This document shows, in pieces, positions 17,118-24,200 of a stretch of 43,142 bases of DNA; the stretch's first letter is position 1, and each line of letters starts with the position of its first letter. Location: NCBI GenBank assembly GCA_002686995.1, contig NYZC01000203.1, positions 1-43,142 on the forward strand, written 5' to 3'. The notes under the pieces were generated by a model, which was not told where the DNA came from, did not search any database, and worked only from the letters and a program-made list of their open reading frames with translations. Source of the DNA: Phycisphaeraceae bacterium (GTDB lineage: Bacteria > Planctomycetota > Phycisphaerae > Phycisphaerales > Phycisphaeraceae). The translations under genes and the position numbers were made by a program.

Positions 17118-17216
17118 GTGGCTGGGGTCGAGCGCAGCGAACCCCCAGTCGAATGCCGTAGAGCTGTGACTGAAACCCGTGGCCACTGGGGGCTCGCCTC
17201 GCTCGACCCCAGCCAC
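17118..17216. repeat. Inverted pair of the 31-bp intergenic repeat (copies B and C)
   Basis: Copy B (17118-17148) matches the element at 8351-8381 with one difference. Copy C (17186-17216) is the same element in reverse with two differences. The 37-base spacer leaves a strong stem-loop between the convergent SDR and cupin genes. I do not see a protein in either strand. Confidence 0.85.
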
Positions 17217-17258
17217 CGACGGCTCTTCGACTCTTCGACTTTCGACCACCCCGATGCG

Positions 17259-17696
17259 TCACGGATTCGGCGGCGAGGTGCAGATCAGCACGACGAGCGT
17301 CTCCGTGCCGGTGTTCTCGATCCCGTGCTCGCACCAGGGCGGCAGGTAGACGAAGTCGCCCTTGCGCACGTCGCGCTGCTCGCGCGCAAAGGTCATCCGG
17401 CCCTGCCCTTCCAGGATCACGTACGTCTCCTCCGTCGGGTGGCACCCGGGGGGCAGCAGCGTCACGTGCGGCGGGATGTAGAAGAGCACCAGCCCCATGT
17501 TCTTCGCCGGCGCCTTCGGATTCGAAGGGTGCACCACGCGGACGCCGATCCCTTCGCATCCCGGGTACTTCAGCGGCAGACCGTCCTGCACGTCGACGAT
17601 CATCGGATCCGGAGATTTCTCCGGCTTCGGCACGTGGTAACCCGGATCGTCCGGAAGCGGGCCGTCGTAACCCTTGAACTCAGTGATCTTCGCCAT
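17259..17696 (-). CDS. Cupin-domain protein
   Basis: A 145-residue single-domain cupin. The metal-site motif region is PPGCHPTEETYVILEGQGRM (H and E ligands), and the second motif is GDFVYLPPWCEHGIEN. Such small cupins bind metal and act as isomerases, dioxygenases or sugar-acid binding proteins. A CPG-type Cys precedes the first His. It lies downstream of the creatininase-family gene with a 32-base gap on the same strand, and a second unrelated cupin gene lies upstream, so the three probably form one operon. Confidence 0.82.
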   Translation of the reverse strand: MAKITEFKGYDGPLPDDPGYHVPKPEKSPDPMIVDVQDGLPLKYPGCEGIGVRVVHPSNPKAPAKNMGLVLFYIPPHVTLLPPGCHPTEETYVILEGQGRMTFAREQRDVRKGDFVYLPPWCEHGIENTGTETLVVLICTSPPNP

Positions 17697-17728
17697 GACA
17701 CCTTTCTGTCTGCGGTCCGGCGGCTCGC

Positions 17729-18625
17729 TCAGCCGCGGCTCGGGACCTTCCAGTTGGCGCGCCAGATCGAGTCGGCCGGCGGCTCATCGTTCTTCCAGCT
17801 GTCCTGCATCGTCCTGAACGACGGCAACTCGGGTCGCACGAGCTGTTCCCACACCTGCTCCGTCTCGTCGAACGTCAGCGGACGCCGCCCGGCCGGCGGG
17901 CTCTTCGCGTACGCGTCCAGAAGTTCGCGTGCCTTGGCGCCCAGCCACCGCACCTCGTCCTCGACCATGCGCTGGCCGGTTCGACGATCGGACTCGATCG
18001 CGTTGTCCGCCATCGCGAAATGAAATCCCGGCTCGCCCTTCTCCGGCAGGCGCGACATGTCGACGCAGTCGGGCTCGACCGCCCACAGGAGCGACGTCTC
18101 GACCTTGCCCGCGTGATCGCCTCCCGAGTGGTTGTCGTTGTCGAATCCCGGCACGTTGGCCTCCAGATCGGGAAGGCTGTAGATGCGCGTGGCGAATCGC
18201 GGCTGCACCAGCGCCGTCAGGGTCTTGAGATCGTTCCAGTTCGGACCGTAGTGACCCGTCACGAGGATCGCCGCGTGGAACCCCATCGCGTCCACGGCAC
18301 GCAGGTGGTAGCAGACGTTCTTGAAGTGCATCCACGGCGGCATCGCCGTCAGCCAGCTGCGCACCTCGCCGACGTTCTTCGCCGACCAGGTCGCGTACCC
18401 GCTCAGCTCGTGAATATGCCAGTAGTCGGGCGGCGCGACGATGCCGCCGTGCTCGCGCGCCGCGGCGCAACAGATGCCGTGCGCTTTCAGCGCGTCGAGC
18501 CCCAGCGTGCACTGCGGGCCGTGCGGCTCACAGAGCCCGTAGGGCAGGTAGACGACCGGGCACGCGTCGAACGCCGCCTCCAGCTCGTCGGGGAACATTC
18601 GCTCCCACCGCACTTCGCGTCTCAT
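17729..18625 (-). CDS. Creatininase-family amidohydrolase
   Basis: A 298-residue member of the creatininase superfamily, metal-dependent cyclic or linear amide hydrolases. Landmarks are LPYGLCEPHGPQCTLGLDAL (metal-site E, H and D), TGHYGPNWND and the metal-loop GGDHAGKVETSLLW. Members include creatininase and enzymes in riboflavin/F420-type and mycofactocin pathways, so the substrate is open; the C-terminal half has extra residues. The start at 18625 has GGAG 7 bases upstream. The neighbours are two small cupins, suggesting a small catabolic module. Confidence 0.87.
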   Translation of the reverse strand: MRREVRWERMFPDELEAAFDACPVVYLPYGLCEPHGPQCTLGLDALKAHGICCAAAREHGGIVAPPDYWHIHELSGYATWSAKNVGEVRSWLTAMPPWMHFKNVCYHLRAVDAMGFHAAILVTGHYGPNWNDLKTLTALVQPRFATRIYSLPDLEANVPGFDNDNHSGGDHAGKVETSLLWAVEPDCVDMSRLPEKGEPGFHFAMADNAIESDRRTGQRMVEDEVRWLGAKARELLDAYAKSPPAGRRPLTFDETEQVWEQLVRPELPSFRTMQDSWKNDEPPADSIWRANWKVPSRG

Positions 18626-18662
18626 CGTCCTGCTCCGATGGTCGTTGGTCGTCGAAGGTCAC

Positions 18663-19013
18663 TCAATGCCACTGGTTGATGTAGATGTACCGCATCACGC
18701 CCCCATCCGGCACCTCGACCGAATGGTTCGTGTGCTTCGGGATCGAGACCAGGGCCGGCGCCTCGACCTGTCTCGTCTCGTCGCCGAGATGCACGATCCC
18801 GGCGCCCTCGTAGATGAAGTACGCCTGGTGCCACGCGTCGTGCGCGCCGGGCGTCTTGTGGATCGGCCCCTTCAGCTCGACGTGTCCGACCTGAAGGCCG
18901 GGTATCTCGTCGCGCTTCATGAGGTCGTGGAAGCTGGCCTCGCCCGGCTCTTCCTGCTCGTAAGGCTCGGCTTCGCGCAGGGACCGGATGAACGGGATCA
19001 ATGATCGCGACAT
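18663..19013 (-). CDS. Small cupin-domain protein
   Basis: A 116-residue cupin. Motif 1 is around AHDAWHQAYFIYEGAGIVHL (H-x4-H pattern and E), and motif 2 is SIPKHTNHSVEVPDG. It differs in sequence from the cupin at 17259. GAGGA is about 7 bases before the ATG at 19013; a longer in-frame start at 19046 is less likely. First gene of the minus-strand trio; its promoter region is shared with the divergent GntR regulator. Confidence 0.78.
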   Translation of the reverse strand: MSRSLIPFIRSLREAEPYEQEEPGEASFHDLMKRDEIPGLQVGHVELKGPIHKTPGAHDAWHQAYFIYEGAGIVHLGDETRQVEAPALVSIPKHTNHSVEVPDGGVMRYIYINQWH

Positions 19014-19076
19014 GGTGACGTCCTCAGGTTCGAATCGGCGGAGCATATCACGCGTCGCCCCTCGGAGCGGACCGGG

Positions 19077-19120
19077 TTGACGGCCTCAATGTCCTAGTGT
19101 ACTATGTCATATAGTACACT
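19077..19120 (+). promoter_or_regulatory. Sigma-70 promoter with YtrA-type operator
   Basis: TTGACG (19077-19082), a 17-base spacer and TACTAT (19100-19105) form a good housekeeping promoter. A perfect palindrome covers 19096-19120: AGTGTACTAT and ATAGTACACT around GTCAT. This is AGTGTA-N13-TACACT, the operator reported for the Bacillus YtrA regulator. It overlaps the -10 element, so the downstream GntR protein probably represses itself. Confidence 0.8.
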
Positions 19121-19127
19121 TACCGCC

Positions 19128-19517
19128 ATGAGACCGACCCTTCGAATCACCCCCGGCAGCACGGTGCCGATCTACCGCCAGATCGTGGACCAGGTCCGCA
19201 TGGCGGTGGCCGCCGGCACGCTGAAACGAGGTGATCGGCTTCCCAGCGTCCGGGCCCTCGCCGAACGCCTGGTGGTCAACCCCAACACCGTGGCCCGCGC
19301 CTACCAGGAGCTTTCCCGCAACGGCCTCATCGAGTCGCAGCACGGCCGGGGCGTCTTCGTCGCGAAAGCCCGCCAACTCTACTCGCGCGCCGAACGGATG
19401 CGACGTCTCGACCGCGCGATCGACGTCCTTCTTGGCGAAATCCTCACCCTCGAGATGACCCCGGAGGAGATACGAACGGCGCTGGACCGCCGACTGAAGC
19501 AGCTGGCGCCCGATTGA
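19128..19517 (+). CDS. GntR-family transcriptional regulator, YtrA subfamily
   Basis: A 129-residue regulator. The N-terminal winged HTH is complete: PIYRQIVDQVRMAVAAGTLK, then RGDRLPSVRALAERLVVNPN and TVARAYQELSRNGLIESQHG. The short C-terminal helix (residues 85-129) is too small for an effector-binding domain, which is the YtrA hallmark. YtrA regulators normally sit first in an ABC-transporter operon. Here the next genes are only remnants of one, yet the regulator and its operator look intact. The ATG at 19128 lies 8 bases after the operator. The regulator may still act elsewhere or simply be a survivor. Confidence 0.93.
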   Translation: MRPTLRITPGSTVPIYRQIVDQVRMAVAAGTLKRGDRLPSVRALAERLVVNPNTVARAYQELSRNGLIESQHGRGVFVAKARQLYSRAERMRRLDRAIDVLLGEILTLEMTPEEIRTALDRRLKQLAPD

Positions 19518-19527
19518 AAGGCCCGCG

Positions 19528-19608
19528 ATGAACGACTCACCGATCGAGACCACGAACCTGACCCGGTACTACGGGCGCAAGGCCGCGCTGCGGCAGGTCT
19601 CACTCTTA
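19528..19608 (+). pseudogene. Remnant of ABC-transporter ATPase gene (5' end only)
   Basis: The gene starts normally 11 bases after the regulator with PIETTNLTRYYGRKAALRQV, the standard beginning of an ABC ATPase. At about base 19604-19610 it runs out: the Walker A loop should follow within 15 residues but does not. The frame continues a short way with unrelated sequence, stopping at 19722. About 27 of the roughly 240 or more expected residues remain. Confidence 0.8.
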
Positions 19609-20177
19609 GGATTTCGGCTGCATACGACGTATACCGTTCGAACGCGTGGTTCATGCCTGAGCAGTTCGTCGAGATCGCCCTGGACGGCTCGACGATGCGC
19701 ACGCGCGAACTGCCTTCCCTGAACGCCCCGGCCCGGGTCGGCTACGGCTCCATGATCGGTCTCGGAGCGCTCACCCCGCCGTCCTTCGTCGCGGCCGTTA
19801 CGATCGCGCAACCACTGTTCGGCGCCCTGCAGAACCTTCCGTCACGCTCGCCTGTCGAGTCGTTCATGGACAACCCGGGACCGAACAGCGCGTTCGTACT
19901 GACGCTTCTGATGACAGGCGCGATCTGCGCGGGTCTGATGGGCCGCGTCACCGGGCACTTCGGCCATGCGCGGCGCGCCCGGATCGAATGGGCGATCGCG
20001 GGGTTCCTTCTCGGCCTCGCAGGCATCGTGCTGTTCTTCTGCCTGCGCCGGATCCCGGCGCGGGAGACGTGCGAGGGCTGCGGTCGACGTCGCGTCGTCG
20101 ATCGCGACGAATGCGAGCACTGCGGGGCACCGTTCGCGTCGACGTCGCGGGACGGTACGGAGATATTCGCGGCCTGA
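19605..20177 (+). pseudogene. Remnant of ABC-associated membrane protein with zinc-ribbon tail
   Basis: An intact frame of about 190 residues that is the C-terminal part of a larger protein. Its frame differs from the ATPase fragment just before it and begins mid-sequence (AAYDVYRSNAWFMPEQFVEI). It has two membrane helices (about AFVLTLLMTGAICAGLM and IEWAIAGFLLGLAGIVLFFC) and then a zinc ribbon CEGCGRRRVVDRDECEHCG. The first ATG is 19653, so a 174-residue protein could still be made. I read it as the downstream permease-type gene of a YtrA operon, joined to the ATPase start by one deletion. Confidence 0.65.
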
Positions 20178-20181
20178 CGGT

Positions 20182-21306
20182 TCACCGATCCGGTAGATTC
20201 CCTCTCCAAAATGCGAGCCAGTTGCCGCCGAGGAACCTGCCGATGTCCTCGTCGCTGAAGCCGCGGTCGCTCAGCACGGGCCCGATTCTCGCGAGATCCG
20301 CGATCGTGTCGAGACCGCGGGGGGTGTGCTCGCAGCCGAAACCGCCGTCGAGATCGCTCCCGATCGCGACGTGTCGCGCCGAACCGGCGAGCTGGCAGAT
20401 GTGATCCACGTGAACCCCGACGGTCTGCAGCGTCACGCTGTCCGGATCGCTTTCGGGCGGCGGCTTGTAGCCCTCCTGCAGGTGCGCGTTGAACATCGTC
20501 ACACCGATCACGCCTTCGCGCCGTACGAGCAGGCGAAGCTGCTCGTCGGTGTGCAAGCGCATCGGGTGCACGCCCCAGTTCTCCGCGACGAGCGCCCGGC
20601 ACGTCGCATGGCTGGAATACACGGTGCCGCCGAACGCGTCGATCGCACAGAAGAAGCTCTGGTCCGAGCTGTGGCTCAGATCGAGCGGCATCTCCAGCTG
20701 CTCCATCTCCTTCAGCAGGGCGTACCCGAGCCCGGTCAGCGGACCGTCGACATCATGCGCCTCGTCCGGATCGGTCGACGGGGTGCCCGCCGCGAACCGG
20801 CTGCGCCCGAAATGGGCGAGCATGAGCGTCCGCAGCCCCTGCGCGTGCCATGTCCGCACCTGCTCGGGCTCGACGATCGGGTCCGCGCCCTCCATCGTGA
20901 GAATGACGCCGACCTGCTTCGTCGCGCCGCCTGACCAGCGTTCCACGTGCTCGTCGAGCTGACGGGCCGACTCGAGGACGCGAAGCTCGCCCTGCTGCTG
21001 CAGCAGGCGGTAGTACGCCAGCTCGCCCTGTGCCGCCGCGAACGACATCGTCTCGTCGACGTAGTCGATCGAAGTGCGCTTGATGCTCCGGGCGGGATCG
21101 AGCCAGGGTTTGCACCGGGCGAGCAGCGTGCTCACGACGACCGCGACCCCGCCTCGGCGCAGTTCCGGCAGGGTGACGGTGCAGATGCCCCGGCTTTCGT
21201 CGGCGCCGCGCTCACGCTCACGGAGGGCGGCCACGGCGAGTCGCTGATCGCGTTCGCCGCGCAGGGCGTTGTTGGCGAGATCGAGGTGGCCGTCGACGAT
21301 GAGCAT
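20182..21306 (-). CDS. Membrane dipeptidase-like (peptidase M19) enzyme
   Basis: A 374-residue TIM-barrel metallopeptidase of family M19 (renal dipeptidase). The first metal motif HxD is in IVDGHLDLA, then LTMEGADPI, and the later metal His in YSSHATCRALV and GSDLDGGFG. No signal peptide is visible, so it is probably cytoplasmic. Members hydrolyse dipeptides, D-amino-acid-containing dipeptides and some lactams. It begins with the ATG at 21306. It is convergent with the ABC remnant, with only a four-base gap. Confidence 0.9.
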   Translation of the reverse strand: MLIVDGHLDLANNALRGERDQRLAVAALRERERGADESRGICTVTLPELRRGGVAVVVSTLLARCKPWLDPARSIKRTSIDYVDETMSFAAAQGELAYYRLLQQQGELRVLESARQLDEHVERWSGGATKQVGVILTMEGADPIVEPEQVRTWHAQGLRTLMLAHFGRSRFAAGTPSTDPDEAHDVDGPLTGLGYALLKEMEQLEMPLDLSHSSDQSFFCAIDAFGGTVYSSHATCRALVAENWGVHPMRLHTDEQLRLLVRREGVIGVTMFNAHLQEGYKPPPESDPDSVTLQTVGVHVDHICQLAGSARHVAIGSDLDGGFGCEHTPRGLDTIADLARIGPVLSDRGFSDEDIGRFLGGNWLAFWRGNLPDR

Positions 21307-21458
21307 TCGAGACGGATTGTATCGGGGGGCCGGGGGTATGGCGGAGCGGCGTCAGGCAGGACGTGCCGGCGCGCCGGGATTGGTCTCCATGGGATTCGAC
21401 CCGCGGGCCTGATGTGCGGCACTCGCAACACGCGCGGCGTCGCACGCATGCCCTGACC

Positions 21459-23108
21459 CTACTTCGCCAGCCCCGCGCGCTTGCTCAGCCTTCGGCCCAG
21501 GCGCTCCAGTGCTTTCGAGTGATCTGATGGATCAAGATGCAGATTGATGATCGAGAACGCATTCGTATGCGTCAGCGCCGTCGCCAGCGCCTCCTCGAGC
21601 TCCCCTTCCGTCGTCACCTCGCAACCCCATCCCTTGCGCACGACCTGCGGCCACAGGTGGTACGCGCAGTCGTGAATGTCGTTGTAGGGCCCCTCGTGAA
21701 TCATGCGCTCGGTCGTGTACCCCTTGTTGTTCAAGACGATGATGATCGGGTTCAGACCGTACCGCGCGATGCACGCGAGCTCGTGTCCGGTCATCTGGAA
21801 TGCCCCGTCGCCGACGAACACGATCGGCCGCAGGTTCGGCTGCGCCATCTGCGCGCCGATCGCGGCGGGGACCGCGAACCCCATCGACGTGTAGTACGCC
21901 GGGCTCAGAAACTCGGTCCGCCGGTGCATGGTCAGCTCGATCGCGCCGAACAGGCTGTCGCCGATGTCGCAGATGACCACCGTCCGTTCGTCGAGCAGCT
22001 CGTTCATCCGGTCGAACAGGCGCCGGACCGTCACCGGCCGATTCGGCCTGGCCTTGAACGATCTCGCCTGCGCCTTCGCCGTGCGCGCCTTGCCTCGCCT
22101 CGCCGGCAGACTGCGGGACAGCGCCTCGATGAACTTCCCCAGCTCGACGTGCTCGTAGTAGTGGCGACGGATGCTGATGCGCTGCGAGCTCGCGTCGATG
22201 CATCGATCCGGATCGAGCCGGGCCGTGTACACGCCGAGGTTGATGTCCGACATGAACGCCCCGAGGAACAGCACGCAGTCGGCGCCCTCGACGGCGCGGC
22301 GCACCTGCTCGTGGCCCATCGCTCCCTCGTAGACGCCCAGGTACTGAGGATGGTTCTCACGGATCACCGACTTGCCGAGCAGCGTCGCGACGACCGGGTA
22401 GCCGGTCCGCTCGACGAGGCGCAGCAGCTTCTCCTGCAGCCCGAACCGATGGACTTCGACGCCCGCGACGATGACCGGCCGCTTCGCCGCGCGCAGCATC
22501 TGCGACGCCTCGGCCACGGCCTCGCGCCGCACTGCCGGATCGGGCGTTTCCCTCGGCATCGATTCGTTCGCCTCGACGGCGGGCACACAAGGCTCGTCGA
22601 CCATATCGCGAGGCACCTCGATGTAGACCGGGCGCTTGACGCGCCGGCACGCTTCGATCACCTGAACGATGCGCCGGGCGGCCGTCGGCGGGTCATCGAG
22701 CACGCACGCGGCGCAGGTGACCTTCTCGTAGATCTCGAACTGCGTGTGGAAGTCGCGGACCTGGTGGTGCAGCAGCGGCGAACGATGGCGCTCGGCGAGA
22801 CCCGGCGCGCCGCTGATGACGATGAGCGGCGACTTCTCCGCGTACGCGCCGGCCACCGCGTTGAGGACGTTGAGACCGCCGACGCAGTAGGTGACGCAGA
22901 CGGCGCCGAGGCCGGAGACGCGGGCATACGCGTCGGCGGCGTAGCCGGCGCCGATCTCCGTACAGGTCCCGATGATCTCCATGCGACTGTCGACGAGCAG
23001 GTCGTAGAAGCCAAGCACGTAGTCGCCGGGGATACCGAAGACGTGGCCGAGGCCTGTCTGCTCGAGGTGCTCGACGAGGAACTGACCGACGGACCTGGAT
23101 CTGGGCAT
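21459..23108 (-). CDS. ThDP-dependent 2-keto acid decarboxylase (pyruvate/indolepyruvate decarboxylase type)
   Basis: A 549-residue ThDP enzyme. The cofactor-activating Glu is in GTCTEIGAGYAADAYARVSG, the adjacent His pair (HHQVRDFH) is typical of pyruvate and indolepyruvate decarboxylases, and the ThDP/Mg motif is GDGAFQMTGHELACIARYGL followed by NN. It should cleave a 2-keto acid to an aldehyde and CO2. The substrate could be pyruvate, phenylpyruvate, indolepyruvate or a sugar-derived keto acid. It is separated from the upstream 2-hydroxyacid dehydrogenase by 93 bases on the same strand, so keto acids made by that enzyme may feed it. Confidence 0.9.
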   Translation of the reverse strand: MPRSRSVGQFLVEHLEQTGLGHVFGIPGDYVLGFYDLLVDSRMEIIGTCTEIGAGYAADAYARVSGLGAVCVTYCVGGLNVLNAVAGAYAEKSPLIVISGAPGLAERHRSPLLHHQVRDFHTQFEIYEKVTCAACVLDDPPTAARRIVQVIEACRRVKRPVYIEVPRDMVDEPCVPAVEANESMPRETPDPAVRREAVAEASQMLRAAKRPVIVAGVEVHRFGLQEKLLRLVERTGYPVVATLLGKSVIRENHPQYLGVYEGAMGHEQVRRAVEGADCVLFLGAFMSDINLGVYTARLDPDRCIDASSQRISIRRHYYEHVELGKFIEALSRSLPARRGKARTAKAQARSFKARPNRPVTVRRLFDRMNELLDERTVVICDIGDSLFGAIELTMHRRTEFLSPAYYTSMGFAVPAAIGAQMAQPNLRPIVFVGDGAFQMTGHELACIARYGLNPIIIVLNNKGYTTERMIHEGPYNDIHDCAYHLWPQVVRKGWGCEVTTEGELEEALATALTHTNAFSIINLHLDPSDHSKALERLGRRLSKRAGLAK

Positions 23109-23201
23109 GGGGCTCGCACTGCCGCCGAACTCGCGAGAGTTCGGAACGATGATCGAACGCCATCAGGGCGATCCGAAGCCTGGCGACTTCGGCTACGTAT
23201 C

Positions 23202-24164
23202 CTACGCCGTCAACTCCTCCCCTGTTTGCAGAAAGTGCACGAGCTTGCGCGCCGAGAACGCCCGCGCCTCGCGCGTCTTGTTGCGACCGCCGCCCATGTG
23301 CGGCATCACGATCACGTTCTCGTGCTCCATCGCATACCGGATGATCGGCGACTCCAGCATGTTCTCGCGCCACTCGTCATGGATGACGTCCGCGCCGAAC
23401 GATGACAGTCGGCCTGACTCGAGCGCGTCGATCAGCGCGGCCTCGTCGATGATGTCGCCGCGGCTCGTGTTCACGAGCGACGCGCCCTGCTTCATCTTCG
23501 CGAACGTCGCCGCGTCGAAAAGGTGATGGTTCTCCGGCGTCATGTGAACGTGAATGGAGATCACGTCCGATTCCGCGAGCAGCGTGCCGAAGTCCACCGG
23601 CTCGACGCCCGGAATCTCGATCGGACGCACGTCACAGCCCAGGACGCGAAGGCGAAACGCCTTGCCGATGTTCGCCACCATGCTTCCGAGGCGCCCCACG
23701 CCCAGGACGCCCACCGTGAGCGGCGAGATCGCATCGCCCATGATCTGCTCGTCGGTCCATCCGCCGGAAAAGACGTGGCTCATCGCACGTCGAAGGTTGC
23801 GACGCCCCGCGATGATGAGCATCCAAGAGACCTCGGCGACGCCGGTGAATCCGTCGAGCAGCCCGTAGTCGCGCGTGATGCTCAGGATCCGGATGCCTCG
23901 TCGGGCCGCCTCCGCCTTGTCGATGTGGTCGGTGCCGGTCGACGCGGTGTTGATGACCTTCAGCTTCATCGCGCGCTCGAGCACCTCCGCGTCGACCTTG
24001 ATCTCGGTGTGGCTCCACAGCGCGTCGTAGTCGCCGATGACTTTTAGCATCTCCCCGCGGTCCGGCGTCACGATGTCCGCGTCCGTGTGCTGCGTGATCG
24101 TCTCGACCGCCTCGGGCGAGTACGAAAGGTCGATCATGCAGAGCACTTTCGGGCGGGAGGGCAT
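23202..24164 (-). CDS. D-2-hydroxyacid dehydrogenase (phosphoglycerate-dehydrogenase-like)
   Basis: A 320-residue NAD-dependent dehydrogenase. The nucleotide motif is VGVLGVGRLGSMVANIGKAF, the substrate Arg is in NTSRGDIIDEAAL, and the catalytic His is in PHMGGGRN. Unlike the family member at 15151, an acidic residue is present in the ADVIHDEWRE segment. The start is the ATG at 24164; a TTG two codons earlier is possible. The gap to the upstream redox operon is only 20 bases, partly filled by a GGGATCA heptamer repeat, so co-transcription is possible. Confidence 0.88.
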   Translation of the reverse strand: MPSRPKVLCMIDLSYSPEAVETITQHTDADIVTPDRGEMLKVIGDYDALWSHTEIKVDAEVLERAMKLKVINTASTGTDHIDKAEAARRGIRILSITRDYGLLDGFTGVAEVSWMLIIAGRRNLRRAMSHVFSGGWTDEQIMGDAISPLTVGVLGVGRLGSMVANIGKAFRLRVLGCDVRPIEIPGVEPVDFGTLLAESDVISIHVHMTPENHHLFDAATFAKMKQGASLVNTSRGDIIDEAALIDALESGRLSSFGADVIHDEWRENMLESPIIRYAMEHENVIVMPHMGGGRNKTREARAFSARKLVHFLQTGEELTA

Positions 24165-24177
24165 GGGCAATCACGGT

Positions 24178-24200
24178 TCAGGGATCAGGGATCAGGGATT
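24178..24200. repeat. Tandem heptamer array (ATCAGGG)3
   Basis: TTCAGGG-ATCAGGG-ATCAGGG-AT overlaps the 3' end of the GltD-like gene. The last residues of that protein (NTIPDP and the stop) are coded by the repeat. Confidence 0.85.

Noticed and set aside
19027-19036. GGTTCGAATC, a tRNA T-loop-like string
   Set aside because: No acceptor, D or anticodon stems can be built around it; it is the leader of the small cupin gene.
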